From: Gammaproteobacteria bacterium
Lineage (GTDB): Bacteria; Pseudomonadota; Gammaproteobacteria; Arenicellales; Spongiicolonaceae
Assembly (NCBI GenBank): GCA_007570945.1
Contig: RKSH01000193.1
Coordinates: 1-30,633, forward strand
DNA length: 30,633 nucleotides
Direction of reading: 5' to 3'
A model generated the notes under the pieces. That model was not told the DNA's origin and ran no database searches. It saw only the letters and a program-made list of their open reading frames with translations. This document shows, one piece after another, positions 6,168-13,967 of this stretch (the stretch's first letter is position 1; the number at the start of each line of letters is the position of its first letter). The position numbers were made by a program, and so were the translations under genes.

Positions 6168-8161
6168 CGCCGGTGGCGCGCTTGCGGCCGGTTTTTGTCG
6201 GCGGCGTGACGGTGTCCAACGCGACGCTGCACAATGAGGAGGAAATCAAGCGCAAGGATGTGCGTGTCGGCGACACCGTGGCGGTGCGCCGCGCCGGCGA
6301 CGTGATTCCGCAGGTGGTCGCGGTGGTGAAAGAACAACGCCCGGCGCACGCAAAACCCTACCGTTTTCCCGCCCGCTGCCCGTCCTGCGGCAGCAAGGTG
6401 GTGCGCGACACCGAGGGTGAGGGCGTGGTCAGCCGCTGCAGCGGCGGGCTGGTGTGCCCGGAGCAGACGGTGCGGCGGTTGCAGCATTTTGTCTCGCGCG
6501 CGGCCTTTGACATTGAGGGGCTGGGCGGCGAATTGATTCGGGAATATCTGGAGCACGGCTGGATTTGGTCGCCGGCGTCCATTTTCACGTTGCCGTCGCG
6601 CATGGAACACGTTCTGGAAATTAAAAAACTCACCAACGCCGGCCAGGCCGTCGGCAACCGGGTGAACAATCCCAAGGACTCATTTTCCGCGGATAGATTG
6701 GCGGTGCGGGCGGAAGAGTATTTGCGGGAAAACAAACTTGACCGCGCTTTTGCCGGGCGCGTGGTGGCGGCGGAGATTGCAACCAGCGGCGCCGGTGGCG
6801 GCCGGGTTGTGGAGATCGCATGCGTTGAGATTAACCGCGCTTTGCCCGGCGGAAAAGCGTTGCACCATTATGTTAACCCCGGGTGCAAGGTGGACGCGGA
6901 TGCGGTGGCGGCGCACCGGTTGTCCGACGGTTTTCTGGAACAGTTTCCAAAGTTCGGCGCGGTTGCGGATGAAGTGGCGGATTTTATCGGCGGCGCGCCG
7001 GTGGTTGCATGGAATGCCGGGGCGAAAATGAAAATCCTGCACGGCGAGTTTGCGCGGTGCGGAAAAAAAACGCCGAAGTTTTCCGCGGCCGATGCCGGCG
7101 ACCTGGCGCGGCGGTGCTTTCCCGCGGAGGAAAAACGTCTTGCCGCCCTGGGCGCGCGCTTTGACCTCCGCCCCGGCGGCCGGCGCATGCGCGGCGCGTT
7201 GGTTGATGCGCGGACTCTTGCGCGAATTTACCCGGGCCTGGTGGGCGGCGCGCGCCGGGGTGAGATGACCGCCCCGGCAAGATTGTTTGGCAATCTGGCG
7301 CGGCAAATTGAGGCCCGGCGCTCGGTGCCGCTGGAACGTTTTATTTTTGCCCTCGGCATTCGCCATGTGGGCGAGGGCACCGCGCTGCTGCTTGCGCAGG
7401 CTTACCGTTCACTGAAAAACTTCACCCAAGGATTGCAGGATGCAATGCGGGAATGCGCGGACCGTCGGCAACGGCAATCCTCCGTTTATTACTACGAACT
7501 CATCGGCATTGGCGGAATCAACGCCAAAGCGGCGGAGTCGCTGCTGAAGTTTGCAGCGGGTCCAATGCCATTGTTTGCGGACGAAAGTTCCATCGCGGAA
7601 TTAATCCAACAGCACGACAAAAAACGCGGCGGTGAAATTCAGCATGTGGGAAAACTGCTGGCGGCCCGGTTGGAACAAACCTACGGCACGGTGGAAAATT
7701 TCCTCAGGCGCTTGCGCGAGGCCGCGAAGGAGCCTCCCTTGCGCGAAAAATCCGCCTACAACGCGCTGAGAAACATTGACGAGGTGGGCGATGTGCTGGC
7801 CCATTCTCTGATGGATTTCCTCAGTGATGAGCACGGCCTGGAAATGATGGAAAGCCTGGCAAAGCAGGTGAAAGTCATGCCGACCCGTGTTGCGGCCGTG
7901 TCTGCGGATGCTCCCCTGGCCGGCAAAACGGTGGTTATCACCGGCAAATTTGAGGGTATGGACCGCTCCCAGGCCAAGGCCCGGGCGGCTGAGTTGGGCG
8001 CCACCGTGGTTAATTCCGTCACCTCCAAGACGGATTTGGTGATTACCGGCAAAGACGCCGGAAAGAAAAAACTTGACAAGATAAGCGCCCTGGGAATCAA
8101 CCAAATGGATGAGGTGCAGTGGTTGGAAATTGCCCTCCCGAACAAAGGCCCCGGTTCCTGA
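6128..8161 (+). CDS. ligA: NAD-dependent DNA ligase LigA, C-terminal part with an inserted DnaQ-like domain
   Basis: The frame is open for 677 codons; the TTG at 6128 is simply the first possible start and native translation would come from upstream. In order: OB fold (QVGRSGVVTPVARL, GGVTVSNATLHN, AGDVIPQVV); four-cysteine zinc finger (CPSCGS...C...C); start of the helix-hairpin-helix region (FDIEGLGGELIREYL); a DnaQ-like domain of about 165 residues; the rest of the helix-hairpin-helix region (RSVPLERFIFALGIRHVGE and a second YYELIGIGGI unit); and a BRCT domain (LAGKTVVITGKFEGM to the C-terminus). The helix-hairpin-helix wording (IFTL, LERFIFALGIRHVGEGTALLLA) looks more like alphaproteobacterial than enteric LigA. 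A normal LigA C-terminal half is about 350 residues, so the insertion accounts for most of the extra length. The frame ends 7 bases from the convergent LysE gene. Confidence 0.88.
   Translation: MAIDTQVGRSGVVTPVARLRPVFVGGVTVSNATLHNEEEIKRKDVRVGDTVAVRRAGDVIPQVVAVVKEQRPAHAKPYRFPARCPSCGSKVVRDTEGEGVVSRCSGGLVCPEQTVRRLQHFVSRAAFDIEGLGGELIREYLEHGWIWSPASIFTLPSRMEHVLEIKKLTNAGQAVGNRVNNPKDSFSADRLAVRAEEYLRENKLDRAFAGRVVAAEIATSGAGGGRVVEIACVEINRALPGGKALHHYVNPGCKVDADAVAAHRLSDGFLEQFPKFGAVADEVADFIGGAPVVAWNAGAKMKILHGEFARCGKKTPKFSAADAGDLARRCFPAEEKRLAALGARFDLRPGGRRMRGALVDARTLARIYPGLVGGARRGEMTAPARLFGNLARQIEARRSVPLERFIFALGIRHVGEGTALLLAQAYRSLKNFTQGLQDAMRECADRRQRQSSVYYYELIGIGGINAKAAESLLKFAAGPMPLFADESSIAELIQQHDKKRGGEIQHVGKLLAARLEQTYGTVENFLRRLREAAKEPPLREKSAYNALRNIDEVGDVLAHSLMDFLSDEHGLEMMESLAKQVKVMPTRVAAVSADAPLAGKTVVITGKFEGMDRSQAKARAAELGATVVNSVTSKTDLVITGKDAGKKKLDKISALGINQMDEVQWLEIALPNKGPGS
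6755..7249 (+). other. DnaQ/epsilon-type 3'-5' exonuclease domain inserted in ligA, catalytic residues lost
   Basis: About 165 residues align by eye to the DNA polymerase III epsilon core: VVEIACVEINR, HHYVNPGCKVDADAV, LSDGFLEQFPKFGAVADE, FIGGAPVVAWNA, LARRCFP, LAALGARFDLRP, MRGALVDARTLARIY. The catalytic DEDDh set is mostly gone. The ExoI site reads AEIATSG instead of LDTETTG (Asp to Glu, Glu to Ala). The ExoII site reads WNAGAKMKIL instead of HNAAFDIGF (His to Trp, Asp to Lys). The ExoIII site reads RGALVDA instead of HGALLDA (His to Arg); only the last Asp remains. The hydrophobic core is well kept and no stop occurs, which suggests a retained non-catalytic fold rather than fresh debris. 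Confidence 0.85.
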
Positions 8162-8168
8162 ATCGCCC

Positions 8169-8747
8169 TTAAAGCAGCATCAAAACGCTCAGCGCCAGCA
8201 GCGCGCCGAAGATGCGGTTCAGGTGTTTTTCCAGCGGCGTGCCAATGATGCGGCCGCGGATAATCTTGCCGGCCACCAGCCACACGCCGACACAGGGCGG
8301 GGCGACGGCGGTGAACATCAGCGGCGCCAGCCACACCTGGTATTCGCCCACCAGCACGACGCTGCCCACCGCCATCACCCAGCCCTTGGGGTTCATCCAC
8401 TGAAACAAAAGCATGGCGCCGAAGCCGGGGATGCCGGCGGTGTCGTCCAGTTCTTTGGCCGCCGAGGCGGCGGTGAAGGTTTTCCATGACAGAAAAATTA
8501 AATACGCGGCGCCGGCGTATTTAATGTAGACCAGCGCCCCGCTCAGCAAATCGCTGTAATGCAGATACAGCAGCGCGACGCCCAGCACCATCAGCGGAAA
8601 GCCGGCGCAGATGCCGAAATAGGGCGGCAGCGCGCGCGTCATGCCGCCGCGCACGCTGGCCGACAGGACGATGAAGTTGTTCGGCCCCGGCGTGACGGCG
8701 GACGAAACGCAAAACACGAAAGCCGCGAATATGGTTTCCAGCGTCAT
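8169..8747 (-). CDS. LysE/RhtB-family amino-acid exporter
   Basis: This 192-residue inner-membrane protein is of the LysE family. It begins with the typical first helix and SSAVTPGPNNFIVLSAS motif (the TPGPN element is the family hallmark). Five to six hydrophobic helices follow, including LMVLGVALLYLHYSDLL and LLFQWMNPKGWVMAVG, where the N-P-K after an aromatic pair is also conserved. Members export amino acids such as lysine, threonine or homoserine, or related compounds; the substrate cannot be read from the sequence. The ATG lies 6 bases after the panC stop, so the two are probably co-transcribed. It converges on ligA with a 7-base gap and no terminator. Confidence 0.9.
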   Translation of the reverse strand: MTLETIFAAFVFCVSSAVTPGPNNFIVLSASVRGGMTRALPPYFGICAGFPLMVLGVALLYLHYSDLLSGALVYIKYAGAAYLIFLSWKTFTAASAAKELDDTAGIPGFGAMLLFQWMNPKGWVMAVGSVVLVGEYQVWLAPLMFTAVAPPCVGVWLVAGKIIRGRIIGTPLEKHLNRIFGALLALSVLMLL

Positions 8748-8753
8748 GATGGC

Positions 8754-9614
8754 TCAGCCGTCCAGGCGCAGGTTGTCGATGAGCCGCACCCGGCCGACGC
8801 GCGCCGCGACCAGCGCCTGGGCGCGTTGCATCTCGCCGGCCGGCGGCCGTCCGCTCCACGCCAGCGGGTCGCGCAGGTCGGCGTATTCCACCGCCACTCC
8901 GGCGGCGGCGAGCGCCTCGCCCATGGCGCGGCGCAAATGCGCGGCGTCGCGGATGTTTTCATCCCACAAGGTTTTTGCGCGCAACAGGGCACGGTGGATG
9001 GCCGCGGCTTTTTTGCGCTCGTTTGGGGATAAAAGGACATTGCGTGAGGAGCAGGCCAGGCCGTCTTCTTCGCGCACTGTCGGGCATACCACCACGCTGA
9101 TTCCATCCGATTGTTGCGCAATATCCGTCACCACCAGGCTTTGCTGAAAATCCTTTTCGCCGAAGTAGGCGCGGCACGGGCCCACCGCGGCAAAAAGTTT
9201 TTCCACGATGGTGCGCACGCCGTCCAAATGGCCGGGGCGGAATTTTTCCTCCAGTCCGCGGCCGAAAGGGCCGGCGTTCTTCACCGGGATGTCGGCAACG
9301 CCGCCGGCGCCGGGGAAAAAATCCCCAAGGGCGCCGCTGAACACCATGTCGCAGGAGGCCGCCGCGAACATGCGCAAATCTTTTTGCGTGTCGCGCGGGT
9401 AATTTGCATAGTCTTCGGCGTCGTCGAACTGCAGCGGGTTCACGAACAAACTCGCGCAGCACAAGTCGTTTTCCCTCTTCGCCCGTTGCAAAAGCGACAG
9501 GTGCCCGGCGTGCAGCGCGCCCATGGTCGGCACAAAACCGATGCCGCGGCCGGCGGCGCGCTGCTCAGCGCACCAGCGGCCGGCCGCCTGCGGAGTGGCA
9601 TGGTGTAACATCAT
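8754..9614 (-). CDS. panC: Pantothenate synthetase
   Basis: PanC condenses pantoate and beta-alanine with ATP to give pantothenate, the CoA precursor. The 286-residue protein has GFVPTMGALHAGHLSLL (with the HxGH ATP-binding signature), SLFVNPLQF, YPRD, the FGEKDFQQ loop, and SSRN near residue 180. Length agrees with the family (about 280). A TTG further upstream is open, but the double ATG at 9609-9614 is the natural start. It is preceded by GAGGA, which sits very close; the second ATG (9609-9611) may be the one used. glpD is divergent 41 bases away. Other pantothenate genes are not in the window. LysE follows on the same strand. Confidence 0.95.
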   Translation of the reverse strand: MMLHHATPQAAGRWCAEQRAAGRGIGFVPTMGALHAGHLSLLQRAKRENDLCCASLFVNPLQFDDAEDYANYPRDTQKDLRMFAAASCDMVFSGALGDFFPGAGGVADIPVKNAGPFGRGLEEKFRPGHLDGVRTIVEKLFAAVGPCRAYFGEKDFQQSLVVTDIAQQSDGISVVVCPTVREEDGLACSSRNVLLSPNERKKAAAIHRALLRAKTLWDENIRDAAHLRRAMGEALAAAGVAVEYADLRDPLAWSGRPPAGEMQRAQALVAARVGRVRLIDNLRLDG

Positions 9615-9655
9615 TCCTCGGTCTTGTCGCTCCAACCGCGGCGCAAAAAATTATC

Positions 9656-11128
9656 GTGGCAATATACGACATCGCGGTTATCGGCGGCGGCATTAACGGC
9701 GCCGGCATCGCCCGTGACGCCGCCGGGCGCGGCCTGCGCGTCGCGTTGTGCGAGCAGGACGACCTCGGCGGCCACACCTCCTCCGCCAGCAGCAAGATGA
9801 TACACGGCGGTCTGCGCTATCTGGAATACGGCGCCTTCGGCATGGTGCGCGACGCGTTGCGCGAGCGCGAGGCTTTGTTGCGCGCCGCGCCGCACATCAT
9901 CCGCCCGCTGCGGTTGGTGATTCCCCACGCCGCCAATGCCGCGCGGCCGCGCTGGATGGTGCGGCTGGGGCTGTTTTTGTATGACCTGCTCGGTTGCGGC
10001 GGAAGTTTGCCGGGTTCGCGAGCGGTGAATCTGCGCCGCCACCCGGCCGGCGCGGCGCTGCGGTCTGAGTTTGTCCACGGTTTTTCTTACCACGACTGCC
10101 GGGTGCAGGACGCGCGGCTGGTGGTGCTGAACGCGGTGGACGCCGCCGAGCGCGGCGCGGACGTCTTCACCCGCACCCGGTGCACGGCGGCGGTACGTGG
10201 CGCCGCGGAATGGAGGCTGGACCTGGCCGGCCGCCAAACCATCACCGCACGCTGCTTGGTGAACGCCGGCGGGCCGTGGGTGCACCGTGTACTTGACGGT
10301 GTGACTCCGCGGACTCCACGTTTGAGTTTGCGTTTGGTGGCCGGCGGTCACATCATGGTGAACCGACTCGCCGAACACCCGCACTCTTATCTGCTGCAGA
10401 ACGACGACCGGCGGGTGGTGTTTGTGATGCCGTGGGAGGAGCGGTGGACTTTAATCGGCACCACCGAGAGGGAGTTTCGCGGCGACCCGGCGGAGGTGCG
10501 CACCTCCGACGCCGAGGTGGACTATTTGTGCGCGGCGGTGAACCGTTATTTTCGCCGCGCCATTCGCCCCGAGGACGTGGTGCGGCGATTCGCCGGCGTG
10601 CGCCCCTTGTTTGAGGCCGGGCGGAAAAAGAAAAACGCATCGGCGGTGACCAGGGAGTACCATCTGGACCTGAACCGTGGCGGCGCGCCGCTGCTGTCGG
10701 TGTATGGCGGCAAGTTGACGACGTACCGCAAACTTGCCGAGGAGGCGGTGAACATGCTGTGCCCGGCGTTTAATCTTGCCGTCCGTCCGTGGACCCGGGG
10801 CGCGCGCCTGCCGGGCGGCGACCTCGGCGGCGACGTGGAATGGTTTCGCCGCAAAGTGGCGCGCGAGTTTTCATTTCTGCCGGAATCGGTGACGGCGAGG
10901 TGGGCGCGAACCTACGGCAGCCGCCTGTACCGCTTCGCCAACGGCATCAACGACGTCGCCGGACTGGGTGAGGACTTCGGCGGCGGCCTGAGCCGGCGTG
11001 AGGTGGACCACCTGCGCGCCGAGGAATTCGCCGTCACCGCCGATGATATCCTGCACCGCCGCACCGCCCTCGGCCTGGGCGCGTCAAAGGCGGCGGTGGA
11101 CCGCCTGCAAAAATATCTGGCGCGCTGA
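9656..11128 (+). CDS. glpD: Glycerol-3-phosphate dehydrogenase (FAD, membrane-associated)
   Basis: GlpD oxidises glycerol-3-phosphate to dihydroxyacetone phosphate and passes electrons to quinone at the inner membrane. The 490-residue product starts with a dinucleotide fold YDIAVIGGGINGAGIARDA. HTSSASSKMIHGGLRYLEYG follows, the typical GlpD flavin and substrate region, then VNAGGPW, GTTEREF, FAGVRPLF and VYGGKLTTYRKLAE. The C-terminal helical DAO_C domain is complete. The GTG at 9656 is chosen because the Rossmann strand begins four residues later. The frame is open for a further 84 codons that are antisense to panC and unlike the family. No Shine-Dalgarno sequence is seen. No glpF or glpK is nearby. 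Confidence 0.95.
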   Translation: MAIYDIAVIGGGINGAGIARDAAGRGLRVALCEQDDLGGHTSSASSKMIHGGLRYLEYGAFGMVRDALREREALLRAAPHIIRPLRLVIPHAANAARPRWMVRLGLFLYDLLGCGGSLPGSRAVNLRRHPAGAALRSEFVHGFSYHDCRVQDARLVVLNAVDAAERGADVFTRTRCTAAVRGAAEWRLDLAGRQTITARCLVNAGGPWVHRVLDGVTPRTPRLSLRLVAGGHIMVNRLAEHPHSYLLQNDDRRVVFVMPWEERWTLIGTTEREFRGDPAEVRTSDAEVDYLCAAVNRYFRRAIRPEDVVRRFAGVRPLFEAGRKKKNASAVTREYHLDLNRGGAPLLSVYGGKLTTYRKLAEEAVNMLCPAFNLAVRPWTRGARLPGGDLGGDVEWFRRKVAREFSFLPESVTARWARTYGSRLYRFANGINDVAGLGEDFGGGLSRREVDHLRAEEFAVTADDILHRRTALGLGASKAAVDRLQKYLAR

Positions 11129-11140
11129 GGGCCGGGTGGT

Positions 11141-11146
11141 TATACT
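11141..11146 (+). promoter_or_regulatory. -10-like box (TATACT) upstream of the DoxX-like gene
   Basis: TATACT lies 12 bases after the glpD stop and about 38 bases before the next ATG. No matching -35 element was found, so this is a weak candidate. Confidence 0.22.
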
Positions 11147-11183
11147 GGCGGTCCGCCAACGTCGGCAACACCCAAATCCAACC

Positions 11184-11609
11184 ATGCACAACCGCCTGCC
11201 CATCGCGTTGCTCTGCATTCGCATCAGCGTTTTTCTGGTGATGCTGGTCTGGTCGCTGGATAAATTTGTGGCGCCGCAGCACGGCGTGGAGGTGTTCCAG
11301 TATTTTTACTTTCTCCCCGGCCTCAGCCCCGGCATGATTAACGCCATCGGCGTCTTGCAACTGATTCTCATCACCGTTTTTGTCCTCGGCATCGCCCGCC
11401 GCCTGAGTTACGGCATCGTCCTGCTGACCCACGCCGTGGCCACGGTCACCCCTTTCGCCCTGTATCTGGACCCGTGGGCGGCGGGCAGTCCGAACATCCT
11501 GTTCTTCGCCGCCTGGCCGATGTTGGCGGCCTGTTTTGCCCTGTACCTGCTGCGCGCCGATGACCGCCTGCTGCGGGTTAATATTCCGCTGGCGCGGTGG
11601 ATGGAGTGA
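11184..11609 (+). CDS. Small DoxX-like inner-membrane protein
   Basis: This 141-residue protein has about four hydrophobic helices: IALLCIRISVFLVMLVWSLD, INAIGVLQLILITVFVLGIA, GIVLLTHAVATVTPFAL and ILFFAAWPMLAACFALYLL. The arrangement, with a charged residue after helix one (WSLDKF) and a short C-terminal tail, is like the DoxX/SURF4-type family, whose members associate with redox chains; the actual function is unknown. The ATG at 11184 follows a 55-base gap after glpD that contains a -10-like box. The frame is open upstream but those residues belong to glpD antiframe sequence. The stop is followed at once by the truncated HEPN-like gene. Confidence 0.75.
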   Translation: MHNRLPIALLCIRISVFLVMLVWSLDKFVAPQHGVEVFQYFYFLPGLSPGMINAIGVLQLILITVFVLGIARRLSYGIVLLTHAVATVTPFALYLDPWAAGSPNILFFAAWPMLAACFALYLLRADDRLLRVNIPLARWME

Positions 11610-11610
11610 G

Positions 11611-12153
11611 GGGATTAAGGACTGGAAAAAATTCCGCAATTTTCTGAAAAAAATTGTGGAAAAAGACAAGGACAGAATCCTTTTCACCGTTGTTCGCGAG
11701 AACAAAGGCGATTTTTCGGCGTTGCTCAAGAATAAATACATCTACAGGGAGCTCTGGGACTGGGTTCGGGACAAGCAAAAAACCCCGTTCACGAAAAAAA
11801 TTGACGTTAAAACGTGGAACCTGCAGCATGACCAGGGAGGGAAATTCCGCGCCCAGAATCTGCGCGCGATGAACACCATGGATTCGCGGGGAGAAAAACG
11901 CTATTCCTTTGAGGAATTTCTCTTCATCATCTTTGACCGCCTGTATACTCTTCGCAACCAGGTTGTGCACGGCGGCGCCACTTACCAATCTTCGTTCAAC
12001 CGCGATAGTGTTGATGTCGGCGGGAAAGTTCTCGGTCTGCTGACGCGGGCGATGTTGGAGATTATGCTAAAAGCAATGCAAAAGAACTCCGAAGAACAGT
12101 GGGGGTGGATTGCCTATCCTCCTATCGGGCCCGCGCCGCGCCGGTCATCGTAG
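11611..12153 (+). pseudogene. HEPN-domain (RNQVVH) protein, N-terminally truncated
   Basis: The frame is open across the DoxX stop, and family-like sequence starts near 11620 (DWKKFRNFLKKIV). It continues through LLKNKYIYRELWDW, then FDRLYTLRNQVVHGGATYQ, whose R-x4-H is the HEPN ribonuclease signature, and ends with W...YPP like full-length relatives. Such proteins, often near defence or mobile regions, usually carry 60-100 more residues before the first segment; these are missing. No ATG lies in the homologous part; the best available start is GTG at 11656. The stretch is visibly AT-richer, with many AAA codons, than its neighbours, which suggests transfer. Either it is a remnant or a shortened but expressed gene. 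Catalytic Arg and His are both present. Confidence 0.6.
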
Positions 12154-12160
12154 GTTTTTC

Positions 12161-12937
12161 ATGACCATCAAAACCATCACCCTAACCCCCGAGGAAGTCC
12201 ACGCCCTCGCTTTCAGCGCGCTGCTGGCATGCGGCACTTCGCGGCCCAATGCGGAGTCGGTGGCGCGCTCGGTCACCGCCTCGGGCTACCATGTGGAGGC
12301 GCTGGCGCGGCGCGGCCTGCTCGGCATGGGCTTCACCAACGCGCCGGCCTCCATGGCGCCCCACGGCGGCAAGGCGGCGGTTTTCGGCACCAACCCGCTG
12401 GCCCTGGCGGCGCCGGACGGCCACGGCCGGGCGCTTTTGATTGTGGACCAGTCCTCAAGCGTGGTCGCCAAAAGTGAACTCGCGGTGTACGCCGCCGCCG
12501 GCAAGCGGATTCCCAAAGGCTGGGCGCTGGACGCCGCCGGCAAGCCCACCACCGACCCGGAGGAGGGACTCAAAGGAACCATGCTGCCGAGCGGCGGTTA
12601 CAAGGGTGCCGGCATCGCGCTGATGGTGGAGGTGATGGCGGCGGCGGCGGCCGGCGCCAGTCTGGCCGTTGACGCATCATCTTTCGCCGACAACCAAGGC
12701 CCGTCGCCGCGCACCGGGCAGTTTTTCATCGCCGTCAACCCGCGCCACTTCGGCGGCCGGCGTTATGATGAAAACATGCGCCGCCTGGCCGATGCCGTCA
12801 ACGCCCAGCCCGGCGCGCGGTTGCCGGGGGCCGGGCGTTTTGCCTCGCGCAAGCGCATCGCCGCCGGCGGCATCACGTTTCCGCTGCTGCTGCACCGGAG
12901 AATCCTGAGCCTCATCCAATCCGCGGAGGAGGAATAA
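12161..12937 (+). CDS. Ldh2-family malate/lactate-type dehydrogenase with an internal deletion
   Basis: These NAD(P)-dependent oxidoreductases (malate/L-lactate, ureidoglycolate, delta-1-piperideine-2-carboxylate types) are normally 330-360 residues; this one is 258. The N-terminus (TLTPEEVHALAFSALLACG) is normal to about residue 40. It then joins directly to GYHVEALARRGLLGMGFTNA, followed by MAPHGG, FGTNPLALAAP, GWALDAAGKPTTDP and LPSGGYKGAGIALMVE. The missing 90-100 residues hold the conserved SHG and NHFG/HHFG segments with the catalytic histidine, so the product should be inactive. The frame is kept, at a junction near 12275-12287. The ATG at 12161 follows the HEPN stop by 7 bases; an ATG-proximal TAGG is a weak ribosome site. 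Confidence 0.85.
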   Translation: MTIKTITLTPEEVHALAFSALLACGTSRPNAESVARSVTASGYHVEALARRGLLGMGFTNAPASMAPHGGKAAVFGTNPLALAAPDGHGRALLIVDQSSSVVAKSELAVYAAAGKRIPKGWALDAAGKPTTDPEEGLKGTMLPSGGYKGAGIALMVEVMAAAAAGASLAVDASSFADNQGPSPRTGQFFIAVNPRHFGGRRYDENMRRLADAVNAQPGARLPGAGRFASRKRIAAGGITFPLLLHRRILSLIQSAEEE

Positions 12938-12938
12938 C

Positions 12939-13964
12939 GTGGAATTTTTCACCGAGTACATTTTGTTTTTCGCCAAGACGGTGACGCTGATGTTCGCCGC
13001 CATTGCGGTGGTGGGTGCGGTGGCGGCGGCGGCGCAGCGGCACAAAAAGTCGCACCACGAAAAGTTGCAAGTCAAAAGCATCAACCAGCACTACCGCGAC
13101 ATGGAGGCCGCGCTGAACGCCGGCATCTTGGGCCGCAAAGAACTGAAAGCGCGCGGCCGGCGGGACAAAAAAGACCGCAAGGCGCGCGGCAAAAAACAAA
13201 GGGAGGGTGAGGGCGGCCGCGGTCGCGTTTATGTGCTGGAGTTTCACGGCGACTTGCAGGCCTCGGCGGTGGCCTCGCTGCGCGAGGAGGTCAGCGCGCT
13301 GCTCACCGTCGCCGGCGGCAGGGACGAGGTGGTGGTGAAACTGGAAAGCGGCGGCGGCATGGTGCACGGCTACGGCCTCGCCGCATCGCAACTGGCGCGC
13401 TTTAAGGAGCGCGGCATTCCGCTGACCGTCGCCGTGGACAAAGTCGCGGCCAGCGGCGGCTACCTGATGGCCTGCGTCGCCAACACCATCATCGCCGCGC
13501 CGTTTGCGGTCATCGGCTCCATCGGCGTGCTGGCGCAAATTCCAAACCTTCACCGCCTGCTGAAAAAACACGACATTGACTTTGAGCAGTTCACCGCCGG
13601 CGAGTTCAAGCGCACCGTCACTTTCCTCGGCCCCACCACCGACAAGGCGCGCGACAAAATGCAGCGCGACGTGGAGGACATGCACCGTCTGTTCAAGGAA
13701 TTCGTCGTCCGCCAGCGCCCCGGCGTTGACATTGAAAAAGTGTCCACTGGCGAACACTGGCCAGCGTTGCGCGCGCTGGAGTTGGGCCTGGTGGACAAGG
13801 TGCAGACCAGCGACGACTACCTCATGAGCCGCCGTGATGATGCCGACATTTACGCGGTCAAGTTCACCGTCCGGCAAACCCTGGCCGAGCGTTTGCGCCT
13901 GCCCTTCCTCAGTTCCGCATCCCGACGTGCCGCCGCCGCCCCCGGCCCGGCGCCCATGGTCTGA
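12939..13964 (+). CDS. sohB: SohB-type membrane serine peptidase (S49 family)
   Basis: This 341-residue inner-membrane peptidase belongs to family S49 (SppA/SohB), which cleaves signal peptides or membrane-derived peptides with a Ser-Lys dyad. It has one N-terminal membrane helix (about 5-33), then a basic, Lys/Arg/Gly-rich linker (about 38-93). The ClpP-like core includes VVVKLESGGGMVHGYG, DKVAASGGYLMAC with nucleophile Ser172, FAVIGSIGVL and AGEFKRTVTFLG, whose lysine is the likely general base. RALELGLVDKV closes the domain. The GTG start at 12939 follows a strong GGAGGAGG site 6 bases upstream, which overlaps the end of the Ldh2 gene. The neighbouring carbonic-anhydrase-like gene starts three bases after its stop. 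Confidence 0.93.
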   Translation: MEFFTEYILFFAKTVTLMFAAIAVVGAVAAAAQRHKKSHHEKLQVKSINQHYRDMEAALNAGILGRKELKARGRRDKKDRKARGKKQREGEGGRGRVYVLEFHGDLQASAVASLREEVSALLTVAGGRDEVVVKLESGGGMVHGYGLAASQLARFKERGIPLTVAVDKVAASGGYLMACVANTIIAAPFAVIGSIGVLAQIPNLHRLLKKHDIDFEQFTAGEFKRTVTFLGPTTDKARDKMQRDVEDMHRLFKEFVVRQRPGVDIEKVSTGEHWPALRALELGLVDKVQTSDDYLMSRRDDADIYAVKFTVRQTLAERLRLPFLSSASRRAAAAPGPAPMV

Positions 13965-13967
13965 GCG

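Noticed and set aside
9404..9655. N-terminal extension of GlpD by 84 codons
   Set aside because: The extension is antisense to panC, arginine-rich and unlike GlpD; the Rossmann fold begins at the GTG at 9656.
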